64,000 bases of DNA, taken from NCBI RefSeq assembly GCF_009388985.1, contig NZ_CP036422.1, positions 1,068,501 to 1,132,500 on the forward strand, given 5' to 3'. Made by a program: the position numbers and the translations under genes. Below are positions 44,766-54,205 of this stretch, one piece after another (position 1 is the stretch's first letter; each line of letters begins with the position of its first letter). The DNA comes from Halioglobus maricola. GTDB taxonomy: Bacteria > Pseudomonadota > Gammaproteobacteria > Pseudomonadales > Halieaceae. Under the pieces are notes generated by a model that was not told where the DNA came from, ran no database searches, and was given only the letters and a program-made list of their open reading frames with translations.

Positions 44766-46259
44766 ATGAGCGAGCAGAATCAGGCCCCGGAGGCCCAGGA
44801 CGAAAACAAGCTGATTGCGGAGCGCCGCGCCAAGCTAGACCAGATTCGCGAGCAGGGCATCGCCTTTCCCAACGATTTTCAGCGCACCGGCGAGGCGGGA
44901 CAACTGCAACAGGAATACGGTGAGTCTTCCAAGGAAGATCTTGAGGCAGCCGACAAGCACTACGCTGTTGCCGGTCGCCTGATCCGCAACCGCGGAGCTT
45001 TCTTGCTGATCCAGGACGGCAGCGACCAGATTCAGCTGTATGTGGATCGCAAGGGCCTGGATGAAGATACCCTGGCGGATATCAAATCCTGGGATCTGGG
45101 TGACATCGTCGCCGCCAGCGGTCCGATTCACAAATCAGGCAAGGGTGATCTGTATATCAATATGCGGGAGGCGCGCCTCCTGACCAAGGCCCTTCGCCCG
45201 CTGCCGGACAAATATCACGGCCTGGCGGATCAGGAGACGCGTTATCGCCAGCGCTACGTAGACCTGATCGTTAACGAGGACTCTCGCAATGTCTTCCGCA
45301 CCCGCTCGAAGATTATTGCGTTCATTCGCAACTACATGATGGATCGTGGCTTCATGGAAGTTGAGACCCCCATGATGCAGGTGATCCCTGGCGGTGCCAC
45401 TGCGCGTCCCTTCGTCACCCACCACAACGCGCTGGATCAGGATATGTACCTGCGTATCGCCCCGGAGCTTTATCTCAAGCGCCTGACTGTCGGTGGCTTT
45501 GAGAAAGTTTTTGAGATCAATCGCAGTTTCCGCAATGAAGGTCTTTCCACCCGGCACAATCCGGAATTCACCATGCTGGAGTACTACTGGGCCTATGGCG
45601 CGTATGAAGATGCCATGGATCTCACCGAGGATATGCTGCGCAAATTGACGCTGGAAGTGCTCGGATCTACCACCGTGGAATATCAGGGCGGCAGCTACGA
45701 TTTCTCCCAGCCTTTTACCCGTTTGTCGGTGTTCGATTCCATTCTTAAGTACAACCCTGAGATGTCTGCCGAGGCGTTGGCGGATGAGGCTGGCGCTCGC
45801 GCTATCGCCAAGGATCTGGGGATCGAGCTCAAGGGTATCTGGGGCCTGGGCAAGGTGCAGATAGAGATTTTCGAAAAGACCGTAGAGCACCTGCTCGACC
45901 AGCCCACGTTCATTACCCGCTATCCCACGGAAGTGTCGCCGCTGTCGCGTCGCAACGATGACGATCCTTTTGTCACCGACCGTTTCGAATTTTTTGTCGG
46001 CGGGCGCGAACTGGCCAATGGCTTTTCAGAGCTCAATGACCCCGAGGACCAGGCTGAACGCTTCCTGGCTCAGGTGGCAGAGAAGGATGCCGGTGACGAC
46101 GAGGCCATGCACTACGATGCGGATTACATTCGGGCACTTGAATACGGCCTGCCACCCACCGTTGGAGAGGGCATAGGGATCGATCGCCTGGTCATGTTCC
46201 TGACAAACGCGCCCTCTATTCGGGACGTGCTGCTGTTCCCACATATGCGCCCTGAATAG
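44766..46259 (+). CDS. lysS: Lysyl-tRNA synthetase (class II)
   Basis: A 497-residue class II enzyme: an N-terminal OB-fold anticodon domain ([20 protein letters not shown]), then the catalytic domain with motif 2 ([19 protein letters not shown]) and motif 3 ([15 protein letters not shown]). It charges tRNA-Lys. It directly follows prfB. The length is normal for bacterial LysS. Confidence 0.98.
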   Translation: MSEQNQAPEAQDENKLIAERRAKLDQIREQGIAFPNDFQRTGEAGQLQQEYGESSKEDLEAADKHYAVAGRLIRNRGAFLLIQDGSDQIQLYVDRKGLDEDTLADIKSWDLGDIVAASGPIHKSGKGDLYINMREARLLTKALRPLPDKYHGLADQETRYRQRYVDLIVNEDSRNVFRTRSKIIAFIRNYMMDRGFMEVETPMMQVIPGGATARPFVTHHNALDQDMYLRIAPELYLKRLTVGGFEKVFEINRSFRNEGLSTRHNPEFTMLEYYWAYGAYEDAMDLTEDMLRKLTLEVLGSTTVEYQGGSYDFSQPFTRLSVFDSILKYNPEMSAEALADEAGARAIAKDLGIELKGIWGLGKVQIEIFEKTVEHLLDQPTFITRYPTEVSPLSRRNDDDPFVTDRFEFFVGGRELANGFSELNDPEDQAERFLAQVAEKDAGDDEAMHYDADYIRALEYGLPPTVGEGIGIDRLVMFLTNAPSIRDVLLFPHMRPE

Positions 46260-46340
46260 GGAGATTTCTCCACAAATAGTGCTCATGGCCGTTTGAATAC
46301 GCTACACTCCCCGAAACTTGATGTAAGCGGGGAGTGCAAG

Positions 46341-46919
46341 TTGGCACCCACATTCCGAGCTCTCACTGCCGCGTTCACTGCGGGGCTTTTACTGCAAGCC
46401 TGTGCCCAGGCCCCTGAAGAGCCGCCTGCCTCGCCGCAGATTGATCCGGCTGACATTACCCTTAATCTTCCAGACCAGCAGGCCTGCGATTGCCTTGCTG
46501 AAGAGCCCGTGAGCGTGAGCTTTCTCGAGAAAGGTTACATAGAGTTGGCCAATGGCAATCATTCGGAAGCGGTAGAGTATTTCAACCGTTACAACCGCAC
46601 CGAGACATCCAGGACCGCCGATTGGGAAGCCGAGCTAGCGATCGCTTTTGTCAGGTCACTGGCAACGGGCCCGCTTTTCGACGCCGATGCGGCTCGCAAA
46701 TCCTACCGCGATCTGCGTACTGAAAACTGGCAGTCGATGGAACTGCATGTGCAAACCCAACTCGCGCGGCAAGCGCTGGAAAACTTCCTTGGAGCTGAGC
46801 AGCAGCGTCGTGAACTGCGGGCGCAGAATAAACAACTGCAGGACGATCTCGCCAAGCGCGAGGAAGCGCTCAAGCGGTTGCGAGAGCTAACTCTGGGTCG
46901 GACGGGATCAGCACAGTAA
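46341..46919 (+). CDS. Putative lipoprotein of unknown function
   Basis: A 192-residue protein with a signal peptide ending in the lipobox LLLQAC, so Cys19 would be lipidated. A helical repeat-like region (YIELANGNHSEAVEYFNRYN) and a C-terminal coiled coil rich in Arg, Glu and Gln follow. The TTG at 46341 is chosen because GGGGAG lies six bases before it and the signal peptide starts at once; the frame is open from 46293. The end overlaps the converging histidine kinase gene by 50 bases. Confidence 0.82.
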   Translation: MAPTFRALTAAFTAGLLLQACAQAPEEPPASPQIDPADITLNLPDQQACDCLAEEPVSVSFLEKGYIELANGNHSEAVEYFNRYNRTETSRTADWEAELAIAFVRSLATGPLFDADAARKSYRDLRTENWQSMELHVQTQLARQALENFLGAEQQRRELRAQNKQLQDDLAKREEALKRLRELTLGRTGSAQ

Positions 46920-48399
46920 AGGTCGAACCTTTCCCGGGAGCGCTCTCGACACTGATATGTCCGCCCATCAATTCACAGAAATCCCTGCAGATTGAAAGCC
47001 CCAGGCCGGTGCCGCCAAACTGAGCTGTAGTGGACGAATCCGCTTGTACAAACGCTTCGAAAACGCGACTCTGTTGCGCTTCATCCATCCCTATTCCCGT
47101 ATCGCGAACCGCGATTTCTACCCAGCCGGGCCGATCTTCAGGTGCCTTCGCGACTACACTGATGAAGCCGTTCTCGGTAAATTTGCAGGCGTTGCCCAGC
47201 AAGTTGGTAAATATCTGGCGGAATTTGTTGGCGTCGTTATAGAGCGTAGGCAGGCTGCTGAAATCGGGCTTGTCCAGCTCGTTGCGCTGGCTGCGCAGCT
47301 GCGGAGTGATAGCGTCGCAGGCCTGGTCGAGCAATTCACCCGGTTCGAAGGTTTCGCAGTGCAGGGTCATCTTGCCGGTTTCGACCTTGGACAGATCGAG
47401 AATATCGTTGATCAGGGTGAGCAGCTGGCGCCCGGAACGAATAATCTTATCCAGGTCCTGTTGGAACTGCTCGCGATTGACTTCAGCCTCGTCAGAGAGC
47501 TCGTCATGCAGCATTTCCGAATAGCCGATGATGGCGTTTAACGGTGTGCGCAGTTCATGCGACACATTGGCCAGGAAGATACTTTTGGCGGCGTTGGCCT
47601 CGTCGGCGGAATCCCGGGCTTTACTGACATCGTACATCGCATTGCGCAGTTTCTCCGACATGTCATTGAAGGCTTTGGCCAGGTCCCCCAGTTCTCCCGA
47701 GTCTGCAATCTCCTCAATGCGATAGGAGAGATCTCCGGATCCGATCCGTTCTGCACCGCGCTTCAGTCGCTTTAGAGACTGGTTGGTGTATCGCACCAGG
47801 AAAAAGCCGAGAGTGGCCGTCAGAAAAATCGAAGCGATAAAGCCAATCACGGTGATGCGATCGGTCAGGGCGATGGTGCGGTCGATAATAGCTGCGCGTT
47901 GTTCCGCGATAAATTCCTGGCGAGCCTCAAGTTCTTTCAGGCGCTCACTGGCCTCGAGGTACGGGAAGGGGTCATCCACATCGACCTGGAATGCGGTGTC
48001 ATTGTAGTTGCGATAAAAGGCTCGCCAGTCATTCAGCAGCACTTCGCTGGATTGTTTGAGGCGCTCATAGTTCAGCCGGGTAACATCGAGGCTCAGGCGG
48101 CCCAGCTTGTGGACCCGGTCCTCGATTTCATCGACCTGGGCGACGGCTTGCTCGATCTCGGTCTCGTCGAATTGGTCTGATGTGTTTTCGCGAATTGTCG
48201 ACAGAACCTGAATACGCTGGCGTTGATCGTTGAGCATTTGCTCGATTTCGGTGGACAGGCGGGTAGCAGCCACCGAACTGCGATAGGCGCTCATACTTTC
48301 ATTTCGCGCGAAAGATCCCCAGAAGTGCGTGCCCACGTTGATCGCGAACAATACCAGGATAGTCACCAGGGAGAGGATTAGGCGTCTGCGCAGGCTCAT
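46870..48399 (-). CDS. Membrane hybrid-type sensor histidine kinase (no receiver)
   Basis: A 509-residue kinase with two membrane segments (about residues 8-28 and 185-205), a helical periplasmic sensor between them, a HAMP region, the dimerisation H-box VSHELRTPLNAIIG with His281, and an ATPase domain with FGGTGLGLSICRDFCELMGG. The N box region reads NKFRQIFTNLLGNACKFT. It has no C-terminal receiver; the separate receiver gene follows 4 bases upstream on the transcript. It probably passes phosphate to the two receivers encoded by the neighbouring genes. The 3' end overlaps a lipoprotein gene on the other strand. Confidence 0.95.
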   Translation of the reverse strand: MSLRRRLILSLVTILVLFAINVGTHFWGSFARNESMSAYRSSVAATRLSTEIEQMLNDQRQRIQVLSTIRENTSDQFDETEIEQAVAQVDEIEDRVHKLGRLSLDVTRLNYERLKQSSEVLLNDWRAFYRNYNDTAFQVDVDDPFPYLEASERLKELEARQEFIAEQRAAIIDRTIALTDRITVIGFIASIFLTATLGFFLVRYTNQSLKRLKRGAERIGSGDLSYRIEEIADSGELGDLAKAFNDMSEKLRNAMYDVSKARDSADEANAAKSIFLANVSHELRTPLNAIIGYSEMLHDELSDEAEVNREQFQQDLDKIIRSGRQLLTLINDILDLSKVETGKMTLHCETFEPGELLDQACDAITPQLRSQRNELDKPDFSSLPTLYNDANKFRQIFTNLLGNACKFTENGFISVVAKAPEDRPGWVEIAVRDTGIGMDEAQQSRVFEAFVQADSSTTAQFGGTGLGLSICRDFCELMGGHISVESAPGKGSTFTVLIPSDPELALATA

Positions 48400-48403
48400 A
48401 GTG

Positions 48404-48784
48404 TCAGCTGCTGGGCCCGCTCAATTTTTTAATCTTTATCAATAGACCGGGGAAGTCGACCGGTTTAGTGGCGTAGTCGTCGCAGCCTGCTTCGATGGCC
48501 AGTTGCCTGTCTGCTTCGCTGGCGTGGGCAGTGAGGGCGATGATCGGGATGTGCTTGATGCTGTCATCCTGACGCGCGGTGCGGCAAGCGGTCCAGCCAT
48601 CCATAACCGGCAGGTTCATGTCCATGAGTACGACCCGAGGCTGTTTTGAGCGCATCAGATCCAGCGCCTGCTGGCCATCGCCCGCGGGGATGACTTCCAG
48701 GCCCGCGCGATTGAGCCTGCGTATCAGCATGTCGCGATTGAGCTCATGGTCTTCCACCAGCAGTATCGGTGCTATCTGGCTCAT
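48404..48784 (-). CDS. Single-domain response regulator
   Basis: A 126-residue receiver. The acidic residues are in LLVEDHELNR, the phosphoacceptor is Asp55 in VVLMDMNLPVMDGW, the Thr position is in IIALTAHA and the Lys-Pro is in DYATKPVDF. It has no output domain. Its ATG overlaps the stop of the receiver-cyclase gene by 4 bases and it lies 4 bases before the kinase gene, so it is the middle part of a three-gene phosphorelay. Confidence 0.95.
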   Translation of the reverse strand: MSQIAPILLVEDHELNRDMLIRRLNRAGLEVIPAGDGQQALDLMRSKQPRVVLMDMNLPVMDGWTACRTARQDDSIKHIPIIALTAHASEADRQLAIEAGCDDYATKPVDFPGLLIKIKKLSGPSS

Positions 48785-50226
48785 GGGGCAGCCTCCAGAA
48801 TGTGGTGCACACGCAGCAGTTCATCAATACCCTTGACCTTGAGCTCCTGACTGTCGCCGATCCGGTAGCCGGGTTTCAGTGATTGTAAGGTGCTTTCGGA
48901 AATCAGGATTTCGCCGCCGGCAGTGACATCTTCGATCCGCGAGGTGACATTCATCGGGTGACCGACGAAGCCGTACTTGCTGCGTCGTTCCGAACCGATA
49001 TTGCCGGCAATGACATCGCCGGTGTTCAGCGCGATGCCAGTGCTGATCTCCGGTAGGCCGTCCTCTCGATTCAGGCGGTTTATCTCTTCCATGGCCGCCT
49101 GCATATCCAGTGCGCATTGCACCGCCCGGTCGGCATCGTCGTCGCGGCGTTGAGGTGCACCGAATACGGCGAGAATAGCGTCGCCGATAAATTCATCGAT
49201 AGTGCCGTTGTAGGCCATGATAATGTCTGTCATGGCCGCGAGGTAACGGTTGATCAGTGTGACGACCTGGGCCGGTTCCAGCTGCTCGCTGAGCGTGGTG
49301 AAGCTGCGAATATCAGACATCATGATAGTCACCCGGCGCAGATCGCCGCCCAGTTCCAATCCCTCAGGCCGTTCCAGGATGTCGGTGACAATCTCGTCGG
49401 AAAGGTAGCGTCCAAAAGTGGCGCGGATGAACTTCTCATTTCGCTCGAGTTGCTGGCGATACAGTTCTTCACGATCGTGCCAGCGCTTGCGTTCGATCCC
49501 TGCCTTGATTCTGGCCTGAAGCAGTACCGGATTGAAGGGCTTGAATAGATAGTCGTCTGCGCCCGCCTCGATACATTCGATAATGCCTTCCATATCCTGG
49601 CGGCCGGAAATCACAATGACCGGTGTGGCGCGCCACTCCGGGTGCTCCTTGATCCGGCGAAGCACCTCGCGGCCGTCCATATCAGGCATGACCAGATCGA
49701 GCAGGACAACATCGACATCGGCCTGATCCAGGGTTTGCAGTGCTTCTTCCCCGCCGGCAGCCGTGACAACAATGTGCCCAGAGCGTGACAGGTAGCGCGC
49801 GACCAGCTCACGATTTTCTTGCAGGTCGTCGACAGCGAGAATGAACCCCGGATCGCTGGCGATGGATCGTTGCTCGGGAATCGGGTTTTGCTCGCCGGGC
49901 TCATCGTTGTGGGCAGTGTGCACTGCACTTAACAGGCGGGACAGGGCGGCGTCCAGTTCTGTGTGCTCGGCGCCGAGGTCCTCGCGCAATAGTTCGGCGT
50001 AGCCGCGGATCGCTGTCAGTACATTCATCAGGTCGTGACGATTGACCTCGGGGGCAGCGAGTTGGGTGTTCAGGCGATCGGCGCCGTCGAAGAGGTGGGC
50101 GAAATCATCCTGAGCTTCGCTGGTGAGGCCGTCCTGTAATCGTTTGTAATGTTCACGCAAGTCCGCCATTGCGCGCAACAGGTGATCACTCCACTGGGTG
50201 CTGGTCTGACTCGAGCCGTTGCTCAC
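48781..50226 (-). CDS. Receiver-linked class III adenylate/guanylate cyclase
   Basis: About 481 residues: an N-terminal helical part with NRHDLMNVLTAIRGYAELL, which resembles a histidine-kinase dimerisation helix; a receiver (ILAVDDLQENRELVARYLSR, Asp in VVLLDLVMPDMDG, Lys-Pro in LFKPFNP); and a C-terminal cyclase domain. The cyclase metal residues are in MMSDIRSFTTL and IGDAILAVFG, and the transition-state Asn/Arg are in FVGHPMNVTSRIED. The product is probably cAMP, but cGMP is not excluded. GTG 50226 is favoured because AAGGACC lies before it; ATG 50274 is the alternative, and a TATACT lies between the two. The divergent Crp-type gene suggests a matched receptor. Confidence 0.92.
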   Translation of the reverse strand: MSNGSSQTSTQWSDHLLRAMADLREHYKRLQDGLTSEAQDDFAHLFDGADRLNTQLAAPEVNRHDLMNVLTAIRGYAELLREDLGAEHTELDAALSRLLSAVHTAHNDEPGEQNPIPEQRSIASDPGFILAVDDLQENRELVARYLSRSGHIVVTAAGGEEALQTLDQADVDVVLLDLVMPDMDGREVLRRIKEHPEWRATPVIVISGRQDMEGIIECIEAGADDYLFKPFNPVLLQARIKAGIERKRWHDREELYRQQLERNEKFIRATFGRYLSDEIVTDILERPEGLELGGDLRRVTIMMSDIRSFTTLSEQLEPAQVVTLINRYLAAMTDIIMAYNGTIDEFIGDAILAVFGAPQRRDDDADRAVQCALDMQAAMEEINRLNREDGLPEISTGIALNTGDVIAGNIGSERRSKYGFVGHPMNVTSRIEDVTAGGEILISESTLQSLKPGYRIGDSQELKVKGIDELLRVHHILEAAP

Positions 50227-50374
50227 AGGCGGTCCTTCGGTTGCTGAGTTTTTAGTATAAATTGTGAATGCCATTGAGGAAACGGGATTTTCGCTCGTTA
50301 CATAAGAGTTGCCGGTGTGTTTTTTCGGCAGTAATGGTGCGCTTTTGCAAAACTTTGGGTTACTATTGTCCGCA

Positions 50375-50394
50375 TAGCTTTAAGGGACAAGCTA
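50375..50394. promoter_or_regulatory. Inverted repeat upstream of the Crp/Fnr gene
   Basis: TAGCTT (50375-50380) and AAGCTA (50389-50394) are a perfect inverted repeat around eight bases. It lies in the 188-base divergent gap just before the Crp-type gene. It could be an operator or a leader hairpin. Confidence 0.35.
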
Positions 50395-50414
50395 AGCAAG
50401 GAATTGGGTAAGCA

Positions 50415-51062
50415 ATGTTGCAGCAAGTAGAAATCTTTCAGGGGCTCTCAGTGGAAGAGCTGGAGGCGCTCGCTGCGAGCAGCACCAGCCGGTCCTTCCC
50501 CAAGAATACCGTCGTTATTCATGAGAACGATCCGGCCGACTCTCTGTTCGTGATCGAGAGCGGCAAGGTCAAGGTTTACTGCTCCGACAAAAACGGCAAA
50601 GAGTTCATCATGAACACCCAGGGTGCCGGCGACTATTTCGGTGAGCTGGCTCTGCTGGATGACTCTACCCGTTCCGCCTCGGTGCGCACTGTCGAAAAAT
50701 CTTCCTTCTGCATTATCTACAAGGAAGACTTCAATCGCGTTTTGGACGAGCATCCCAATATAGGCCGCCAGCTGGTCAAGAACCTGGCTGCCCGTGTGCG
50801 CAAGCTCACCGCTGACGTGAAGAGCCTGGCACTGCAAGACGTCTACGGCCGTGTCGCTAATGTGCTCATGGACCTGTCTGAAGAGCGCGGCGATGGCACG
50901 CTGTATATCCCCGAGAAGCTCACTCAACAGGATATAGCAGACCGCGTGGGTGCCTCCCGCGAGATGGTAGCCCGCATTCTCAAGGACCTCACCATCGGTG
51001 AGTACATCCGCTTTGAAGGGCGCCACATTATCATCAACACCCGGTTACCTGCTAAGTACTAA
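50415..51062 (+). CDS. Crp/Fnr family transcriptional regulator
   Basis: A 215-residue regulator with an N-terminal cyclic-nucleotide-binding domain and a C-terminal winged helix (LTQQDIADRVGASREMVARI). The phosphate-binding cassette GELALLDDSTRSASVRT keeps the Arg-Ser-Ala seen at the cAMP site of E. coli Crp, so cAMP is a plausible ligand. It lacks the N-terminal Cys cluster of Fnr. It is divergent from a receiver-cyclase gene, which suggests they work together. A strong terminator follows. Confidence 0.94.
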   Translation: MLQQVEIFQGLSVEELEALAASSTSRSFPKNTVVIHENDPADSLFVIESGKVKVYCSDKNGKEFIMNTQGAGDYFGELALLDDSTRSASVRTVEKSSFCIIYKEDFNRVLDEHPNIGRQLVKNLAARVRKLTADVKSLALQDVYGRVANVLMDLSEERGDGTLYIPEKLTQQDIADRVGASREMVARILKDLTIGEYIRFEGRHIIINTRLPAKY

Positions 51063-51078
51063 CTTTTCAGAATTGCTG

Positions 51079-51112
51079 AAAGCCCCGATCTGGTTCAGGT
51101 TGGGGCTTTTTT
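51079..51112 (+). terminator. Rho-independent terminator after the Crp/Fnr gene
   Basis: AAAGCCCC (51079-51086) pairs with GGGGCTTT (51102-51109) around a 15-base loop and is followed by a run of six T. It is 17 bases after the stop codon. Confidence 0.85.
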
Positions 51113-51193
51113 GTTTCCGGTCTTCTGTAGCCGGTGCCAGAGGCAGGTGAACTTTTTCGCAACCTCCATATGCCCATCGCTGGAAATTGTCGA

Positions 51194-52567
51194 CTAGGAG
51201 TCCTCAGGCAGAACTGAGTCGACAGTAACCTCAAGGTGCCCTGACGCAAGTCGCGTCGTAAGCGAGCTACCAGGATTGACAGAGGAAGCGTCAGTGATGA
51301 CCTTGCCGTCGGGATCGGTCACGATCGCATAGCCGCGCGCCAGGGTGGCAAGCGGGCTGAGAGAGTCGAGCATCTGCGCCAGATGAGCCAGTTGGCTGCG
51401 GGCATTGGTGAGCCTGGCCTGCATGGCGCCTTCAAGGCGCTGCTGGTTTGTGGTCAGATCCCTCTGCAACTGCTGGATTCTGGGCAAAGGGGATCGGGCG
51501 TGAAGGCGGGACTCCAGAAGGGCAAGCTCGTTTTGTTTGCGAGCCAGCAGGTTCTTCTGGGCCAGGATCAGACGTTGCTCCAGATCGTCCAGGCGCTGGG
51601 ACTGTTCGCGCAATTGGGCGCCCGGGTGTTTCAAGCGTGCGCGGAGGTTATCCAGGCGGGTCTGGGCATCGGCGAGTTTGCGCCGCATCAGGCGCACCAG
51701 GTCCGCTTCGAGCTTTTTCAGGCGCGCGAGTTGTTCGCGTTGGTCCGGGCTCAGCATCTCGGCGGCCGCTGAGGGGGTCGGCGCGCGCTGGTCGGCCGCC
51801 ATGTCGGCAATCGAGAAATCTACCTCGTGGCCGACGGCACTCACGATGGGCAATGTGCTTGCGGCAATGGCTCGGGCGACGATCTCTTCGTTAAACGCCC
51901 AAAGGTCTTCCAGCGAGCCGCCACCGCGGCCCACGATCAGGGCGTCAAGGTGGATTTCGCCGGTTTCATGCAGGCGATTGGCGCGCTCGATCGCAGCAAC
52001 GATTTCCGGGGCAGCATTCTCGCCCTGCACAGCCACCGGCAGAATACTCACTTCAATGGCGGGACAGCGCCGTTCAAGCACCGTCAGTATGTCGTGAATT
52101 GCGGCGCCAGTGGGAGAGGTGATGACACCCAAATGGGAGATGCTCTCTGGCAGGGGCTGCTTGCGATCGGCGTCGAACAGGCCCTCCGCCAGCAATTTAG
52201 CCTTCAACTGTTCGAACGCGGCCTGCAATGCACCAGCGCCGGCCGGCTCCATGTGCTCAGCGATGAGCTGAAACTCGCCGCGGCCTTCATAGAGGGACAC
52301 CCGGCAGCGCAGGCGGATATGGTCCCCATTGCCGGGCCTGAAACGCAGGCGCTGATTCCGGCCCCTGAACATGGCGCAGCGGACCTGGGCGTTGCCATCC
52401 TTGAGGGAAAAATACCAGTGGCCGGAGGAGGGGGCCGCGAAATTGCTGATCTCGCCCTCCACCCAGACAAAGTCAAAGTGGCTCTCGAGCAGCGACCGCG
52501 CCTGGCGGTTGAGCTGACTGACCGTGAGTGTGACGGGCTGGGGATCGTTGTTAAAGGGGTTCGACAA
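51194..52567 (-). CDS. xseA: Exodeoxyribonuclease VII large subunit
   Basis: A 457-residue protein with an N-terminal OB fold ([33 protein letters not shown]), the catalytic part ([55 protein letters not shown]) and a long C-terminal coiled coil. It degrades single-stranded DNA with XseB, not encoded here. The start is TTG; no ATG precedes the conserved N-terminus and the ribosome binding site is weak. It is divergent from guaB with only 81 bases between. Confidence 0.97.
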   Translation of the reverse strand: MSNPFNNDPQPVTLTVSQLNRQARSLLESHFDFVWVEGEISNFAAPSSGHWYFSLKDGNAQVRCAMFRGRNQRLRFRPGNGDHIRLRCRVSLYEGRGEFQLIAEHMEPAGAGALQAAFEQLKAKLLAEGLFDADRKQPLPESISHLGVITSPTGAAIHDILTVLERRCPAIEVSILPVAVQGENAAPEIVAAIERANRLHETGEIHLDALIVGRGGGSLEDLWAFNEEIVARAIAASTLPIVSAVGHEVDFSIADMAADQRAPTPSAAAEMLSPDQREQLARLKKLEADLVRLMRRKLADAQTRLDNLRARLKHPGAQLREQSQRLDDLEQRLILAQKNLLARKQNELALLESRLHARSPLPRIQQLQRDLTTNQQRLEGAMQARLTNARSQLAHLAQMLDSLSPLATLARGYAIVTDPDGKVITDASSVNPGSSLTTRLASGHLEVTVDSVLPEDS

Positions 52568-52580
52568 GTTGAACTTCTAT

Positions 52581-52609
52581 TTACTGCAGTGACGCCAAAG
52601 ATTTATAAT
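52581..52609 (+). promoter_or_regulatory. Putative guaB promoter
   Basis: TTACTG (52581-52586) and a perfect TATAAT (52604-52609) are 17 bases apart. The predicted start is about 33 bases before the guaB ATG, within the short gap to xseA. Confidence 0.6.
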
Positions 52610-52648
52610 TGCATGTTTACCTTAAACCCGCCAGCCGGAGACTGCCCT

Positions 52649-54118
52649 ATGTTGCGAATCGCCCAGGAAGCCCTCACATTCGACGATGTACTGCTGTTGC
52701 CGGGGTATTCGGAAGTGGTTGCTACGGACGTGTCGCTTAAGTCGCGTCTGACCCGTGAGATCGAGCTGAATATACCGCTGGTCTCTGCGGCTATGGATAC
52801 CGTCACTGAATCCCGCCTCGCCATTGCCATGGCGCAGGAAGGCGGCATCGGCATCATTCACAAGAGCATGAGCATTGCGGAACAGGCAGAGCAGGTGCGC
52901 AAGGTGAAGAAGTTTGAGAGCGGCGTGGTCAAAGACCCGATTACCATCCAGCAGTCGGCGACCATGGCTGAATTGATACATCTGACCAACGCCAATGGTA
53001 TTTCCGGTGTTCCCGTGCTCGATGGTGAAGACCTGGTAGGTATCGTCACCCGTCGTGACCTGCGTTTTGAGTCGGACATGGGCAAGGTCGTCTCGGACAT
53101 CATGACCCCTCGCGATAAGCTCGTCACAGTGAAAGAGGGTGCTAGCTCCAAAGAAGTCCAGAGCCTGCTGCACCAGCACCGGATCGAGAAGATCCTGGTG
53201 GTGAATGACAACTTTGATCTGTGCGGCATGATTACCGTCAAGGATTTCGACAAGGCCGAGAGTTTTCCCGATGCCTGTAAGGATTCCTACGGTCAGCTGC
53301 GGGTTGGCGCCTCTGTTGGCACGAGCCCTGACACCGATGATCGGGTAGAGGCCCTGATCGGTGCCGGCGTTGACGTTCTCGTGGTCGATACCGCCCACGG
53401 CCATTCGCGCAATGTCATCGAGCGGGTGCGTAAAATAAAGGACGCCTATCCCTCGATTCAGGTCATCGGTGGCAATATCGCTACGGGTGCCGCTGCTATC
53501 GCGCTCGCCGATGCGGGTGCAGACGCCGTCAAGGTGGGGATCGGCCCCGGTTCCATCTGCACCACCCGGATTGTCACCGGTATTGGCGTGCCACAGATTT
53601 CAGCGATCGCCAATGTGGCGGAAGCCCTGGTAAATCGCGACATTCCTTTGATTGCCGATGGCGGCATTCGCTTCTCCGGCGATATCGCCAAAGCCTATGT
53701 GGCCGGTGCCCACTCAGTAATGATGGGCAGCATGTTCGCTGGCACTGAAGAGGCGCCCGGTGAAGTAGAGCTGTATCAGGGCCGGACCTACAAAGCTTAC
53801 CGCGGTATGGGTTCGCTGGGCGCTATGTCCCAGACCCAGGGCTCCTCTGATCGTTATTTCCAGGATTCCAGTAAAGGCGCCGAGAAGCTTGTGCCTGAGG
53901 GCGTTGAAGGCCGGGTTCCCTATAAAGGGCCGGTAGCTGCAATTCTGCACCAGTTGATGGGCGGCGTCCGGGCGGCCATGGGCTATACCGGCAGCAGCAC
54001 CATGGACATTATGCGTACCCGGCCTGAATTTGCCCGGGTGACTACAGCGGGTATGTCCGAGAGCCATGTCCATGACGTGTCGATTACCAAAGAAGCACCG
54101 AACTATCCGGTGCGATAG
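52649..54118 (+). CDS. guaB: IMP dehydrogenase
   Basis: A 489-residue enzyme, one residue longer than E. coli GuaB. The TIM barrel is interrupted by a CBS pair ([17 protein letters not shown]). The catalytic Cys304 is in [18 protein letters not shown], and the flap region follows in [10 protein letters not shown]. It oxidises IMP to XMP, the first step to GMP. GGAG lies eight bases before the ATG. The open frame runs far upstream, antisense to xseA, but the conserved protein starts here. guaA follows. Confidence 0.98.
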   Translation: MLRIAQEALTFDDVLLLPGYSEVVATDVSLKSRLTREIELNIPLVSAAMDTVTESRLAIAMAQEGGIGIIHKSMSIAEQAEQVRKVKKFESGVVKDPITIQQSATMAELIHLTNANGISGVPVLDGEDLVGIVTRRDLRFESDMGKVVSDIMTPRDKLVTVKEGASSKEVQSLLHQHRIEKILVVNDNFDLCGMITVKDFDKAESFPDACKDSYGQLRVGASVGTSPDTDDRVEALIGAGVDVLVVDTAHGHSRNVIERVRKIKDAYPSIQVIGGNIATGAAAIALADAGADAVKVGIGPGSICTTRIVTGIGVPQISAIANVAEALVNRDIPLIADGGIRFSGDIAKAYVAGAHSVMMGSMFAGTEEAPGEVELYQGRTYKAYRGMGSLGAMSQTQGSSDRYFQDSSKGAEKLVPEGVEGRVPYKGPVAAILHQLMGGVRAAMGYTGSSTMDIMRTRPEFARVTTAGMSESHVHDVSITKEAPNYPVR

Positions 54119-54135
54119 TCTCTTTTTTCCAAGCA

Positions 54136-54182
54136 GGGGCCTGCAGGCCCCCGTTTGTTTGCCAGCGGCCGTATCGGGCCGC
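54136..54182 (+). terminator. Two GC-rich hairpins between guaB and guaA
   Basis: GGGGCCTGCAGGCCCC (54136-54151) is a perfect palindrome followed by a T-rich stretch; a second stem GCGGCC/GGCCGC (54165-54182) lies close behind, before the guaA ribosome binding site. The first may act as a partial terminator or RNA-stability element. Confidence 0.45.
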
Positions 54183-54205
54183 ATTGTCACAAAGCAGGAA
54201 CAAGC

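Noticed and set aside
51827..52648. N-terminal extension of the guaB frame
   Set aside because: It is antisense to xseA, whereas IMP dehydrogenase begins at 52649 with a ribosome binding site and a normal length of 489 residues.
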